The notes beneath the pieces were generated by a model. It saw nothing but the letters and a program-made list of their open reading frames with translations. It was not told where the DNA came from and did not search any database. From assembly GCA_030158665.1 (NCBI GenBank), contig JAOASM010000050.1, positions 1 through 64,000 of the forward strand: a DNA stretch of 64,000 bases. The letters run 5' to 3'. Positions within the stretch are counted from its first letter, which is position 1; every line of letters starts with the position of its first letter. The position numbers and the translations under genes were made by a program. Source of the stretch: Sediminibacterium sp. (GTDB taxonomy: Bacteria; Bacteroidota; Bacteroidia; Chitinophagales; Chitinophagaceae). This document shows positions 42,088 through 51,727 of this stretch, in pieces.

Positions 42088-42990
42088 TTAGATTTTTGTT
42101 AAAAGAGCTGCTTGCTCAGTTACTGATAATTGATAGGAAGCCCCCAGCTGGACCGGCATATTGTCCAATTCGTGGCTTATTGGAAAATCAAAGCAAATTG
42201 GATAGTCCGCTCCCTTGGTAATTCTTTGGATTATTTCTATCACCGTTTCCCCAAATGCGGATGCTTCATCTTTCATATCCGTGAATCCGCCCACTACAAG
42301 ACCCGCTAATTCATCCAATAAACCAGCATTTTTACACTGAATCAGCATACGATCTACGTTATAATGGAACTCACCAACGTCTTCGATACATAAAATCTTG
42401 CCTTTAGTATCCAAATGGTTTTCACTGCCAATCAAATGAGTGATCAAACACAAATTTCCACCCACCAATATCCCTTCTGCACTGCCTATATGATTGGCTG
42501 GATGGGCTTTTGCTTGGACTGATTGTGCTTCGCCCTCCAACATTTTTTTCAATGCCATGATATAAGGAAGCCCCGCATCCCCTTTGCCAAATCCAGCTGA
42601 CATAGGACCATGTATACTTTGAATACCTTGCTTTTGCAAAGCAGCATGCAAGACTGTGATATCGCTAAAACCAATCACCCATTTTGGATTGGCTTTGATT
42701 TTGGTAAAATCTAATTGATCCACTATTCTACTCAAACCATATCCGCCACGGGCACATAAAATGGCATGGATTTCAGGGTCGTCCATCATGGATTGTAATT
42801 CAGTTTGTCGGTCCAAATCGGAAGCAGCAAAGTGGCCAAACTTAGTCCCAACAGTATTTCCAATACGTACCTGAAATCCCCAAGACTCCAAAATATGAGC
42901 ACAAATAGTCACTTTTTCCATAGGGATCGCACCCGCTGGACAGAGAATGCCGATGGTGTATCCTGGTGCTAGTCGAGGAGGTTGAATCAT
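42088..42990 (-). CDS. LD-carboxypeptidase (peptidase S66)
   Basis: The 300-aa protein is an S66 serine peptidase that trims the terminal D-Ala from murein tetrapeptides during peptidoglycan recycling. Visible are ILCPAG, ILCARGGYGLSRI, the Ser nucleophile in VIGFSDITVLH, HGPM, and the Glu/His of the C-terminal half (CIEDVGEFHYNVDRML). There is no signal peptide, so it should be cytoplasmic. It is divergent from metG, with overlapping promoter space. Confidence 0.92.
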   Translation of the reverse strand: MIQPPRLAPGYTIGILCPAGAIPMEKVTICAHILESWGFQVRIGNTVGTKFGHFAASDLDRQTELQSMMDDPEIHAILCARGGYGLSRIVDQLDFTKIKANPKWVIGFSDITVLHAALQKQGIQSIHGPMSAGFGKGDAGLPYIMALKKMLEGEAQSVQAKAHPANHIGSAEGILVGGNLCLITHLIGSENHLDTKGKILCIEDVGEFHYNVDRMLIQCKNAGLLDELAGLVVGGFTDMKDEASAFGETVIEIIQRITKGADYPICFDFPISHELDNMPVQLGASYQLSVTEQAALLTKI

Positions 42991-43012
42991 ACCGCAATAT
43001 TAAGTACTTTTG
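42982..43012 (+). promoter_or_regulatory. metG promoter TTG-N20-TACTTTTG
   Basis: The -7 element ends 5 nt before the metG ATG. The -33 lies inside the first codons of the divergent LD-carboxypeptidase gene. Confidence 0.6.
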
Positions 43013-43017
43013 CAGGA

Positions 43018-45168
43018 ATGAACACGCCAAAAAGATATTTGATTACAGCGGCACTCCCTTATGCAAATGGTTTAAAGCATATCGGCCATTTAGCGGGTGC
43101 CTATTTGCCAGCCGACATCTATGTTCGATATTTAAAAGCGCAACAAAGAGATGTCGTTTTTGTATGTGGAAGTGATGAGCATGGAACTGCCATCCCCATC
43201 CAGGCAACCAAAGAGGGCACTACAGCGCAAGCCATCATTGACAAATACCATCCAATCATTGAACAAAATTTCAAGGACTTGGGCATTGCTTTTGACATAT
43301 ACCATAGAACAAGTGATCCTTTGCATCATGAAACAGCTTCTGCATTTTTTAAAAATTTGGAAGCGAAGGGTGACTTAGAAACAAAAACATCAGAACAATA
43401 TTTTGACGAAGCAGCCAATACATTTTTAGCAGATCGTTATATCAAGGGAACTTGTCCAAGTTGCGGTCACAAAGAAGCCTATGGCGATCAATGTGAGAAA
43501 TGCGGTAAGACTTTGAGCCCAGAAGAATTGATCAATCCGGTGAGTACCTTAAGTGGACAAGCACCTATTAAAAAAGAAACAACCCATTGGTACCTCCCTT
43601 TAAATAGACATGAAGACTTTTTACGCGAGTGGATATTAAAAGAACATGCAAATGATTGGCGCCCTGCAGTAGTGGGTCAATGCAAAAGCTGGATTGACGG
43701 AGGTTTGCAGCCAAGAGCAGTGACGCGTGATTTAGATTGGGGAATTAAAGTGCCAGTGAAAGGAAGCGAAGGAAAAGTATTGTATGTTTGGTTTGATGCG
43801 CCTATTGGTTATATCAGTGCAACAAAACAATGGGCTTTAAATAATAATAAAGATTGGTCGCCTTATTGGAATGACAAGGATACTAAATTGGTGCACTTTA
43901 TTGGTAAAGACAATATCGTTTTCCATTGCATCATCTTCCCTGTTATGTTAAAATTGAATGGACATATTTTACCAGAGAATGTCCCTGCCAACGAGTTCAT
44001 GAATTTAGAAGGGGATAAAATGAGTACTTCTAGAGGATGGAGCATTGAGATGGATGACTATATCAACAAATGGATCAAGAAAGAAAATGGCGGAGACGGT
44101 TTAGCAGATAGCTTACGTTTTTACTTAACGTCTATTGCGCCTGAATCTAAGGATAGCGAATTTACCTGGAAAGGATTTCAGGAATCAGTGAATGGAGAAT
44201 TGGTAAGCATCTTTGCCAACTTCGTGAATAGAACATGGGTATTGATGCATAAATTATGCAACGGAAAAGTACCTCCATTCCACACAGAATTGATAGCAGC
44301 AGAAGCAGTTAGCGACAATGCAACAGATAGCTTCAAGGGCATGATAGATGCTGTAAAAGAGTCTAAAGAAAGAATCACCCATTTATTAGAGCAATATAAA
44401 TTTAGAGAAGCGCAGTTCGAACTGATTGACCTTGCAAGAAAAGGCAATCAATACATGCAAAAGCAAGAACCATGGATTGTGGCAAAAACTTTAGATCAAA
44501 ATCCTGACGCTCAAAAAATCATTGACAATACCATGCATTGCTGTTTGCAACTATGCGCCAATCTTGCCATTCTTGCTCAGCCTTTCATTCCATTTACTGC
44601 AAAGAAAATGTGTTATATGATGAAAGTGGTAGACAAAATGCTAGAGTGGGAAAATGCCGGCAAATTTGATTTATTAAAAGTAGGATACACTTTACGTGCA
44701 CCTGAATTACTTTTTAGAAAGATAGAGAACGAAGAGATTGAAGCTGAATTAGCGCAGTTACAAGCCAATGTAGCAGCTAAAAAAACAACTATGGAAAATA
44801 CGACTGCAACAACAGAACCTACAAAAGACAATAGTTTAAAACCAGAAATCGTTTTTGATGATTTCGGGAAAATAGATTTACGTGTAGGAACGATTATCGA
44901 AGCCAAAAAAGTAGAAAAGGCGGATAAGTTATTAGAACTATTGGTAGATCTTGGCTTTGAACAAAGAACCATTCTTTCAGGCATTGCAATGCATTTTAAG
45001 CCAGAAGAAATTGTTGGCAAACAAGTAACTATCGTAGCCAACCTAGCGCCAAGAAAAATGCGCGGTATTGAAAGCAAGGGGATGATTTTAATGGCCGAAG
45101 ACGCTGCAGGTAAATTATACTTTGTACAACCTAGCGAAGCAATCGCCGCTGGAAGTACAATTGCTTAG
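43018..45168 (+). CDS. metG: Methionyl-tRNA synthetase
   Basis: The 716-aa enzyme charges tRNA-Met. It has the class I HIGH motif as KHIGHLAG, a four-Cys zinc knuckle (CPSCG-x7-CEKCG), the KMSKS equivalent DKMSTS, an anticodon-binding helical domain and a C-terminal EMAP/tRNA-binding domain (FDDFGKIDLRVGTI, about 610-716). The start at 43018 is used because the earlier frame start sits in the promoter. It is complete. Confidence 0.96.
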   Translation: MNTPKRYLITAALPYANGLKHIGHLAGAYLPADIYVRYLKAQQRDVVFVCGSDEHGTAIPIQATKEGTTAQAIIDKYHPIIEQNFKDLGIAFDIYHRTSDPLHHETASAFFKNLEAKGDLETKTSEQYFDEAANTFLADRYIKGTCPSCGHKEAYGDQCEKCGKTLSPEELINPVSTLSGQAPIKKETTHWYLPLNRHEDFLREWILKEHANDWRPAVVGQCKSWIDGGLQPRAVTRDLDWGIKVPVKGSEGKVLYVWFDAPIGYISATKQWALNNNKDWSPYWNDKDTKLVHFIGKDNIVFHCIIFPVMLKLNGHILPENVPANEFMNLEGDKMSTSRGWSIEMDDYINKWIKKENGGDGLADSLRFYLTSIAPESKDSEFTWKGFQESVNGELVSIFANFVNRTWVLMHKLCNGKVPPFHTELIAAEAVSDNATDSFKGMIDAVKESKERITHLLEQYKFREAQFELIDLARKGNQYMQKQEPWIVAKTLDQNPDAQKIIDNTMHCCLQLCANLAILAQPFIPFTAKKMCYMMKVVDKMLEWENAGKFDLLKVGYTLRAPELLFRKIENEEIEAELAQLQANVAAKKTTMENTTATTEPTKDNSLKPEIVFDDFGKIDLRVGTIIEAKKVEKADKLLELLVDLGFEQRTILSGIAMHFKPEEIVGKQVTIVANLAPRKMRGIESKGMILMAEDAAGKLYFVQPSEAIAAGSTIA

Positions 45169-45191
45169 TAATTTATTTATCATTAAAGTAA

Positions 45192-45268
45192 ATTAGAAAA
45201 TATACCTATCCCTAGGCTCTCAGCTCGCTTTGCTCGAATGTTCGCTACGGAATAGTATATTTTCTAAT
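45192..45268. repeat. 77-bp element with 14-bp perfect terminal inverted repeats
   Basis: ATTAGAAAATATAC (45192-45205) and GTATATTTTCTAAT (45255-45268) are perfect inverse copies, and pairing continues inward with one bulge (CTATCC/GGAATAG). The 30-odd-bp centre is GC-richer with GCTCG/CGAA motifs. It is a stem-forming intergenic element after metG; it may be a small mobile repeat or a structured 3' UTR. Confidence 0.65.
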
Positions 45269-45300
45269 GAATTCAATAATAGAAAGAAGAGCGTATAACA

Positions 45301-45324
45301 AAGGCCCCAAATATTCGGGGCCTT
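45301..45324 (+). terminator. metG terminator
   Basis: AAGGCCCC and GGGGCCTT with an 8-nt loop, followed by TGTTATT. Confidence 0.75.
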
Positions 45325-45346
45325 TGTTATTAAATCATTAGCTGAT

Positions 45347-45387
45347 AATTTTTACGCCCTTATATTTTACTTAAGGGCGTAAAAATT
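45347..45387. terminator. Second bidirectional terminator
   Basis: AATTTTTACGCCCTTA pairs with TAAGGGCGTAAAAATT around a short A/T loop, at the end of the minus-strand oxidoreductase subunit gene. Confidence 0.8.
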
Positions 45388-46021
45388 AAATGCACTCCTT
45401 TAGTTCTTTCTCTGTATAAGCAAGTCCATATTGTTTTAAGACATCATCTGGTACACCCTGCCATTGGTTAGGCACATTGCCCATATAGCCAAGGTCTTTT
45501 ACTCCAATCTCTGAAGTATAAAACCCAGTAGTCACTAAGTCTCTCATTTTATTAAAGAAGCTCACTCCTTGTGCTACTTCTGGTTTTGCTTTTTTAGGAT
45601 ACGCAATCTCATCTACGATACCAATTTGTTGCTCATGTGTACAGCTGACAAAAGATTTACCATGCTTGTTAAAACTATGTAAATCTAACCATCTCAATCC
45701 GCCTCTAACTGGCACTTGATGTTCTGGCATGTCTTTTACAATGAACTCAATGAATTCAGGCACTTTGGCTTCTGATGCAGAACCGCTGGTTGCATCTTTA
45801 GGCATAATGATATCTCCTAACACAGTGATGGTTGCCATTTCATGTTCATCAAAGAACTTAGGCTCCGCATTCACTTTCACCAAATAGTCTTTCTCCTCCT
45901 GCATGCGATCATCTAAATTGTATTCCGTCACCGTTGTCTTTTCGCTTTTACAAGCATCTAAAACAACAGTTGCAGAAACAGTACCTAGAATCAACGCTTT
46001 GATGGATTTTCTTCTGTCCAT
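45386..46021 (-). CDS. Gluconate 2-dehydrogenase subunit 3 family protein
   Basis: The 211-aa protein starts MDRRKSIKALILGTVSATVVLDACKS, combining a twin-arginine-like RR with a lipobox-like Cys at about residue 24. It has the subunit-3 domain (TITVLGDIIMPKD, VPVRGGLRWLD, FFNKMRDLVTTGFYTS). Such small subunits guide export or assembly of the flavin subunit encoded next (46158-47900). The partner gene lies upstream on the same strand, 136 bp away. Substrate unknown. Confidence 0.85.
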   Translation of the reverse strand: MDRRKSIKALILGTVSATVVLDACKSEKTTVTEYNLDDRMQEEKDYLVKVNAEPKFFDEHEMATITVLGDIIMPKDATSGSASEAKVPEFIEFIVKDMPEHQVPVRGGLRWLDLHSFNKHGKSFVSCTHEQQIGIVDEIAYPKKAKPEVAQGVSFFNKMRDLVTTGFYTSEIGVKDLGYMGNVPNQWQGVPDDVLKQYGLAYTEKELKECI

Positions 46022-46157
46022 AATATTTAGTTTAACAAAATCATTTAATAAAAAAATTATACTACTCCGTTATTACAAATGTTGCTTTTGGCCGTAATAA
46101 GGTTGCTTCAAAAAATTTAAGCACCTTATTACTTCTTTTATAATTTTAAAAACAAAA

Positions 46158-47900
46158 TTATAAATTTTGCTTTTGTAACTGATCCAAAATGTATTCCGAT
46201 GTACGCATCGACAATGCTAAAATTGTCCATGTAATATTCTTGTCTGCTTGAGACGTAAATACAGATCCATCCACACAGAATAAATTCTTACAATCATGTG
46301 CTTGTCCCCACGCATTCAATGGTGCAGTTTTTTTATCTGCACCCATACGCACCGTACCTGCTTCGTGAATGATATTGCCCGGATTGGATAAGCCATAATT
46401 ATTGGTCGCATCATCCTGATCACCCCAAGTAATTACAGCACCCATTTCATGCATGATTTCACGGAAAGTTTCCTTCATGTGTTTTGCTTGCTTGATTTCA
46501 TATTCTGAATTCTTACAATCAAAATTCAACACTGGAATACCATATTTATCTACCACATTAGGGTCAATCTTACAATGATTTTCAAAACGAGGCACTGCTT
46601 CTCCACGTCCACCCATTCCTACACTTGCACCATAGAAGAAACGTACATCTTCTTTTAATGAGCTACCATATCCTCCTTCTTCCTTAGTCTTACCATTTAC
46701 TTGGAACTTTCCATTTAAGCCTTCTGTGCCCATTCCAAAGCCATAGCTAGGCTGGCTCATACCACCCCAATATTCAATATGATACCCTCTAGGGAAATCT
46801 AATTTTTTATTGTCTAACCACCATGGTGTATACACGTGCATACCACCCACACCATCTTCATTGTATCTTTTACGGCCCATTAAATTCGGGATCACACCAC
46901 CCAATGCAGCACCTGTTGAATCATGTAAATAATGACCCACTACGCCAGAACTATTGGCTAATCCGTTTGGATGTTTTTGAGATTTCGAATTCAATAACAA
47001 TCTTGCAGTCTCACATGTACTAGCACCAAGGATCACCACTTTTGCATTGACTTGGTATTCTTGCTTATCCATTTTGTTGACATAAGAAATGCCTTTTGCC
47101 TTGCCTTCATTATCAGTTAATACTTCACGCGCCATTGCTCCAGTGATTAGGTCTACATTGCCTGTCATCACTGCTGGTTTTACCAAGACAGATGAAGAAG
47201 AAAAATCACCATACACTTTACATGAACGATTACATTGGCCGCAATAAAAACAAGCACCACGCTCATCGTTGATTTTTTTTGTTAAAATAGATAAACGAGA
47301 AGGGATCACTGGAATATTAATTCCTGTAGCCGCTTTCTTAAACATCAATTCGTGTAAACGAGGTTTTGGAGGAGGCAAGAAGATACCATCTGGATCATTC
47401 TCTAATCCTTCGTTTGTTCCATATACGCCAATTAATTTATCAATTTTATCATAATATGGCTTTACGTCTTCGTAGCCAATTGGCCAGTCATCACCTAAGC
47501 CATCAATACTTTTTCTTTTGAAATCTTTTGGACCAAATCTCAAAGAGATACGTCCCCAGTGATTGGTACGACCACCTACCATTCTTGCTCTCCACCAATC
47601 AAAATGGTCTGATCCTTTTGTTTGCGTATAAGGCTCACCATCAATTTCCCATCCCCAAAAACAGCCATCAAATTCGCCAAATGGACGATATTTTGAACTG
47701 GCTCCACGACGTGGTGAGTCCCAAGGATTTTTTAATTGAGCAGAATGTTTTGCAGGATCAAAATCTGGACCTGCTTCTAATAAACATACTTTCAAACCTG
47801 CTTTTGCTAAAACATAAGCAGCCATTCCACCACCAGCACCAGAACCCACTATAACTGCATCATAGGTTTTCGGTGCCACTTTAACTTGAAAATCAGACAT
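46158..47900 (-). CDS. GMC family FAD oxidoreductase
   Basis: The 580-aa protein has the FAD loop VIVGSGAGGGMAAYVLAKAG, a GMC signature with GGRTNHWG, a Cys motif CFYCGQCNRSC and the C-terminal GTVRMG and NITWTILALSM regions. It has no own signal peptide and probably rides with its small subunit to the periplasm. GMC enzymes of this type oxidise sugar or polyol hydroxyls. The Cys cluster may bind a metal or Fe-S centre. The substrate is not clear. Confidence 0.88.
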   Translation of the reverse strand: MSDFQVKVAPKTYDAVIVGSGAGGGMAAYVLAKAGLKVCLLEAGPDFDPAKHSAQLKNPWDSPRRGASSKYRPFGEFDGCFWGWEIDGEPYTQTKGSDHFDWWRARMVGGRTNHWGRISLRFGPKDFKRKSIDGLGDDWPIGYEDVKPYYDKIDKLIGVYGTNEGLENDPDGIFLPPPKPRLHELMFKKAATGINIPVIPSRLSILTKKINDERGACFYCGQCNRSCKVYGDFSSSSVLVKPAVMTGNVDLITGAMAREVLTDNEGKAKGISYVNKMDKQEYQVNAKVVILGASTCETARLLLNSKSQKHPNGLANSSGVVGHYLHDSTGAALGGVIPNLMGRKRYNEDGVGGMHVYTPWWLDNKKLDFPRGYHIEYWGGMSQPSYGFGMGTEGLNGKFQVNGKTKEEGGYGSSLKEDVRFFYGASVGMGGRGEAVPRFENHCKIDPNVVDKYGIPVLNFDCKNSEYEIKQAKHMKETFREIMHEMGAVITWGDQDDATNNYGLSNPGNIIHEAGTVRMGADKKTAPLNAWGQAHDCKNLFCVDGSVFTSQADKNITWTILALSMRTSEYILDQLQKQNL

Positions 47901-48018
47901 AAGACAATCGTTTTACTAGTGATAATTAGAACTATGAATTTACTGCATTTTATGAATGCTTGGCCATTTTTTACATGAAAGATTTTGGATACAAAAATGA
48001 TTAAAAACTAAAACTAAA

Positions 48019-48047
48019 AATCCCCACCCGATTAACGGGTGGGGATT
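48019..48047 (-). terminator. Terminator between nrdJ and the GMC gene
   Basis: AATCCCCACCCG and CGGGTGGGGATT form a 12-bp stem with a 5-nt loop. Confidence 0.8.
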
Positions 48048-48065
48048 AAAGATTTTCAGAGGATG

Positions 48066-48103
48066 TTTTTGAGCATTTTATATTTTATAAAAATGCTCAA
48101 AAA
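48066..48103 (-). terminator. nrdJ terminator
   Basis: TTTTTGAGCATTTT pairs with AAAATGCTCAAAAA directly after the nrdJ stop. Confidence 0.8.
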
Positions 48104-48104
48104 A

Positions 48105-51100
48105 TCAACTACAACCCATGCTTGTTCCGCAGTTTAAACATTTGTAACAAGTACCGCTACGAATAGTGATATGTCCACAAGTGCTACAAGCTGGAGCGTC
48201 ACTTTGCATGCTTTTTGCTGCTGCAGTTACATTGTCCATTGAACCGCCTTCATTCACCGCTGCTGCCACATTTGCTTTTGCAGCTGGTGCTGGAGTAGCT
48301 GGTGCAGTAACGCGGATGCTACTCAATTCAGGCTTTCCCACCAAGGTGATATCTCCCTCCTCTCCTAAGTTCTCGACTGTAGGTTTGTCTAAGACATGTA
48401 CTAAATCTGTTCTGCCTAAATATTCATAAGCTAATGAACGGAAGATAAAGTCCACAATAGAAGTGGTTGTTTTAATATTTGGATGATCCACCATACCTGA
48501 TGGTTCAAATTTCGTGAATACAAACTTATCTACGAACTCTTCTAAAGGCACACCATATTGTAAGCCAACAGAAATAGAGATAGCAAAGCAGTTCATTAAG
48601 CTACGTAATGTAGATCCTTCTTTTGCTAGGTCAATGAATAATTCACCCACTGTTCCATCTGCGTACTCGCCTGTTCTTAAGAACAATACTTGTCCGCCGA
48701 TTCTTGCTTTTTGTGTGAATCCACGACGCTTAGCTGGTAAAGATTTGCGCTCAACAATGCGAGATAATTGACGCTTGAACTTTGTATCAGTTGAAGTCGC
48801 CATACGCTTTTGTACTTCTTCTAATAATTCGTCTACTGTCAAGTTGCTTAAGTCTACCATTTGAGAAGCTGTTGCTTCTTCAGCTGCTTCTGCTTCAGCG
48901 CCATCTGTCTTTTTCTTCTTATCAGATTTTGTACTCAACGGTTGGCTTAATTTAGATCCGTCACGGTATAAAGCGTTTGCTTTTAAACCTAACTGCCAGC
49001 TCATCAAATAACAATCTGCAATTTCTTCTACAGTTGCTTCGTGAGGTAAGTTGATTGTCTTAGAAATCGCACCAGATAAGAATGGTTGACAAGCAGCCAT
49101 CATTCTAATGTGACCATGTGCATGAATGTATCTTACACCCTTCTTGCCATTTTTATTTGCACAATCAAATACCGATAAATGTTCATCTTTTAATTCAGGT
49201 GCACCTTCCACTGTCATGGTACCGCAAACATAATCGTTCGCTGCATCAATTTCGTCTTCTGAGAAACCTAATGACTCTAACAAGTTAAAGTTCCAGTCTG
49301 CAAATTCTTCTTCTTTGAATCCTAATCTAGTTAAACAAGCGTCACCTAAAGTGAAACGGTTGAAGATGAATCCAATTTCAAATGCAGATTTCGCAGCACC
49401 ATTTAATTTGTCAATTTCTTCTTGAGTGAACCCTTTCGCCAATAAACTCTTGTTATTGATGTATGGCGCACCTTCAAAGCTTGCGTGACCAACAGCAAAG
49501 TTGACAATAGCGTCTACTTGAGCAGGTGTATATTTTAAGTTCTTTAATGCTTGAGGAACTGATTGGTTGATGATTTTGAAATAACCACCACCAGATAATT
49601 TTTTAAATTTCACTAAAGCGAAATCTGGCTCAACACCTGTTGTATCGCAATCCATTACTAAACCAATGGTTCCTGTTGGTGCAATTACAGTAGTTTGTGC
49701 GTTTCTATAACCATATTTTTCTCCCAATTTTACAGCATCATCCCAAGCTTTTGTTGCTGCTTTTAATAAGTAGTCAGGAGTGAATTGTGCTTTGATACCT
49801 TGAGGCTTAATTTCGATGCCCTCGTAAGCATCTTCAGCATCATAAGCTGCAGCACGGTGGTTACGCATAACACGTAACATATCTTGTTTATTTTCTTCGT
49901 ATCTATCGAATGCACCTAAGAATGCAGCCATCTCTGCAGATGTCTTGTACGCCACACCAGTCATGATTGCAGTGATTGCACCAGCGATGCCACGTGCTTC
50001 TTCACTATCATAAGCAATACCGCTTACCATCAACATAGAACCTAAGTTAGCAAAACCTAAGCCTGTTGTTCTGTAGTCATAAGATAATTGCGCTACCTCT
50101 CTAGAAGGGAATTGCGCCATTAAAATAGATACTTCCAATACAGTCTGCCATAATCTTGTAGTATATTCAAATCCTTCAACATCGAATGAATTATCAGATT
50201 CGTCAAAGAATTTTCTCAAGTTAATAGAAGCTAAGTTACAAGCTGTGTTATCTAAGAACATGTATTCAGAACATGGGTTAGATGCGTTGATACGACCGCC
50301 TTTAGGACAAGTATGCCACTCGTTGATTGTGGTGTCATATTGTGTTCCTGGATCCGCACAACGCCATGCAGCATTTGCGATTTGCTCCCACACTTCTCTT
50401 GCTGGAACTGATTTCATTACACGACCATCGGTACGTGCTTTTAAATCCCAGTTACCATCTTCTGATAAAGCTTTAAAGAAGCTATTTGGAATACGAACTG
50501 AGTTATTAGAGTTTTGGCCTGAAACAGTTGCGTATGCTTCTCCTTCATACCCATTATCATAACCAGCAGCTACTAATGCAGCCACTTTATCTTCTTCTTG
50601 TACTTTCCAGTTAATGAATTCTAAAATTTCTGGGTGATCTAAGTCTAAACAAACCATTTTAGCAGCACGACGTGTTGTACCACCAGACTTGATTGCACCA
50701 GCAGCGCGGTCACCAATTTTCAAGAAGCTCATTAAGCCACTAGAAGAACCACCACCACTTAATTTTTCATTTGCTCCACGAATTTGAGAGAAGTTGGTAC
50801 CTACTCCAGAACCATATTTAAAAATTCTTGCTTCTCTAGTCCACAAGTCCATGATTCCACCCTCGTTTACTAAATCATCATTCACACTCAAGATAAAACA
50901 TGCGTGTGGTTGAGGACGCTCATAAGCACTTGTTGACCTTTTCAATTGCTTATCGGTAGGATCTACATAGTAGTGTCCTTGTGCGCCACCAGTAATACCA
51001 TAACTTTCGTGTAACCCCGTGTTAAACCATTGTGGCGAATTCGGCACACATGCTTGGTTTAAAATACTATAAACTAACTCTTCGTAAAATACTTGTGCAT

Positions 51101-51437
51101 CGTTTGTTGTTGCGAAATAACCATAGCGTTCTCCCCATACTCTCCAACAATTAGCCATACGATGTGCAACCTGCTTCACCGTTGTTTCTCTACCCAAAGA
51201 ACCATCCGCTTGTGGAACACCTGCTTTTCTGAAATACTTTTGTGCAAGAATGTCGGTTGCAATTTGGCTCCATTGTTTTGGAACTTCCACATTCGTCATT
51301 TCAAACACTTTTTCACCATTTGGATTTTTGATCACACTGTCTCTGTAATCATACTCGAACTGGTCGAAAGGACTCACACCGTCGATGGTGAATCTGCGCT
51401 TAAATTCTAAGCCTTTTTTTGTTTTTGGGTTAGCCAT
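48105..51437 (-). CDS. nrdJ: Vitamin B12-dependent ribonucleotide reductase (class II)
   Basis: This 1110-aa enzyme reduces ribonucleotides with adenosylcobalamin. Visible are the ten-stranded barrel with NPCSEYMFLDNTACNLAS, the PTGTIGLVMDCDTTG loop, and GVRYIHAHGHIRMM. A Lys/Ala/Glu linker (about 870-900) leads to a TSCPD-like domain with KRRGFTQKARIGG. The C-terminal tail is Cys-rich (CSTCGH-, CYKCLNCG), matching a zinc ribbon plus a CxxC shuttle. A TTG four codons upstream is the other possible start. No cobalamin riboswitch was recognised upstream. Confidence 0.95.
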   Translation of the reverse strand: MANPKTKKGLEFKRRFTIDGVSPFDQFEYDYRDSVIKNPNGEKVFEMTNVEVPKQWSQIATDILAQKYFRKAGVPQADGSLGRETTVKQVAHRMANCWRVWGERYGYFATTNDAQVFYEELVYSILNQACVPNSPQWFNTGLHESYGITGGAQGHYYVDPTDKQLKRSTSAYERPQPHACFILSVNDDLVNEGGIMDLWTREARIFKYGSGVGTNFSQIRGANEKLSGGGSSSGLMSFLKIGDRAAGAIKSGGTTRRAAKMVCLDLDHPEILEFINWKVQEEDKVAALVAAGYDNGYEGEAYATVSGQNSNNSVRIPNSFFKALSEDGNWDLKARTDGRVMKSVPAREVWEQIANAAWRCADPGTQYDTTINEWHTCPKGGRINASNPCSEYMFLDNTACNLASINLRKFFDESDNSFDVEGFEYTTRLWQTVLEVSILMAQFPSREVAQLSYDYRTTGLGFANLGSMLMVSGIAYDSEEARGIAGAITAIMTGVAYKTSAEMAAFLGAFDRYEENKQDMLRVMRNHRAAAYDAEDAYEGIEIKPQGIKAQFTPDYLLKAATKAWDDAVKLGEKYGYRNAQTTVIAPTGTIGLVMDCDTTGVEPDFALVKFKKLSGGGYFKIINQSVPQALKNLKYTPAQVDAIVNFAVGHASFEGAPYINNKSLLAKGFTQEEIDKLNGAAKSAFEIGFIFNRFTLGDACLTRLGFKEEEFADWNFNLLESLGFSEDEIDAANDYVCGTMTVEGAPELKDEHLSVFDCANKNGKKGVRYIHAHGHIRMMAACQPFLSGAISKTINLPHEATVEEIADCYLMSWQLGLKANALYRDGSKLSQPLSTKSDKKKKTDGAEAEAAEEATASQMVDLSNLTVDELLEEVQKRMATSTDTKFKRQLSRIVERKSLPAKRRGFTQKARIGGQVLFLRTGEYADGTVGELFIDLAKEGSTLRSLMNCFAISISVGLQYGVPLEEFVDKFVFTKFEPSGMVDHPNIKTTTSIVDFIFRSLAYEYLGRTDLVHVLDKPTVENLGEEGDITLVGKPELSSIRVTAPATPAPAAKANVAAAVNEGGSMDNVTAAAKSMQSDAPACSTCGHITIRSGTCYKCLNCGTSMGCS

Positions 51438-51713
51438 GGTCTTATTCAATTTTTTATAGTAATTACGGGGGTACTACCGCTCGGGTTTCAAAAACCTTAA
51501 CGGGTAGACGAAAATATCCTTCTCTACTGAGACTTTGCTAACTGAAATATCAACAGCTGTGGAAAATCTATCTGAACAATTCCAAACCCTTGACCCCAGT
51601 TGAATTGCATGATTTATCCCCAGAGTACGTTAGTTTCTTAAGAAAAAAAACCTTGATTTATAATTTTTTTTTGTAATAGATATGGTTCTGAGGGATTATA
51701 TAGTTAAAATTGA

Positions 51714-51721
51714 TAATTTTG
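51714..51721 (+). promoter_or_regulatory. -7 element of pcrB (TAATTTTG)
   Basis: Ends 6 nt before the pcrB ATG, so the in-frame upstream start at 51710 is impossible and the mRNA is nearly leaderless. Confidence 0.55.
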
Positions 51722-51727
51722 TGGCAG

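Noticed and set aside
50245..50562. Long antisense frames inside nrdJ, glyA, guaB and metG
   Set aside because: They mirror strong coding regions on the other strand and lack leaders or conserved motifs.
51450..51713. Cobalamin riboswitch or DnaA-box cluster upstream of nrdJ
   Set aside because: No recognisable B12-box and no good DnaA 9-mers; only TTATCCCCA near 51607 and one weak match. Short inverted repeats (CTACC/GGTAG) are present but not convincing.
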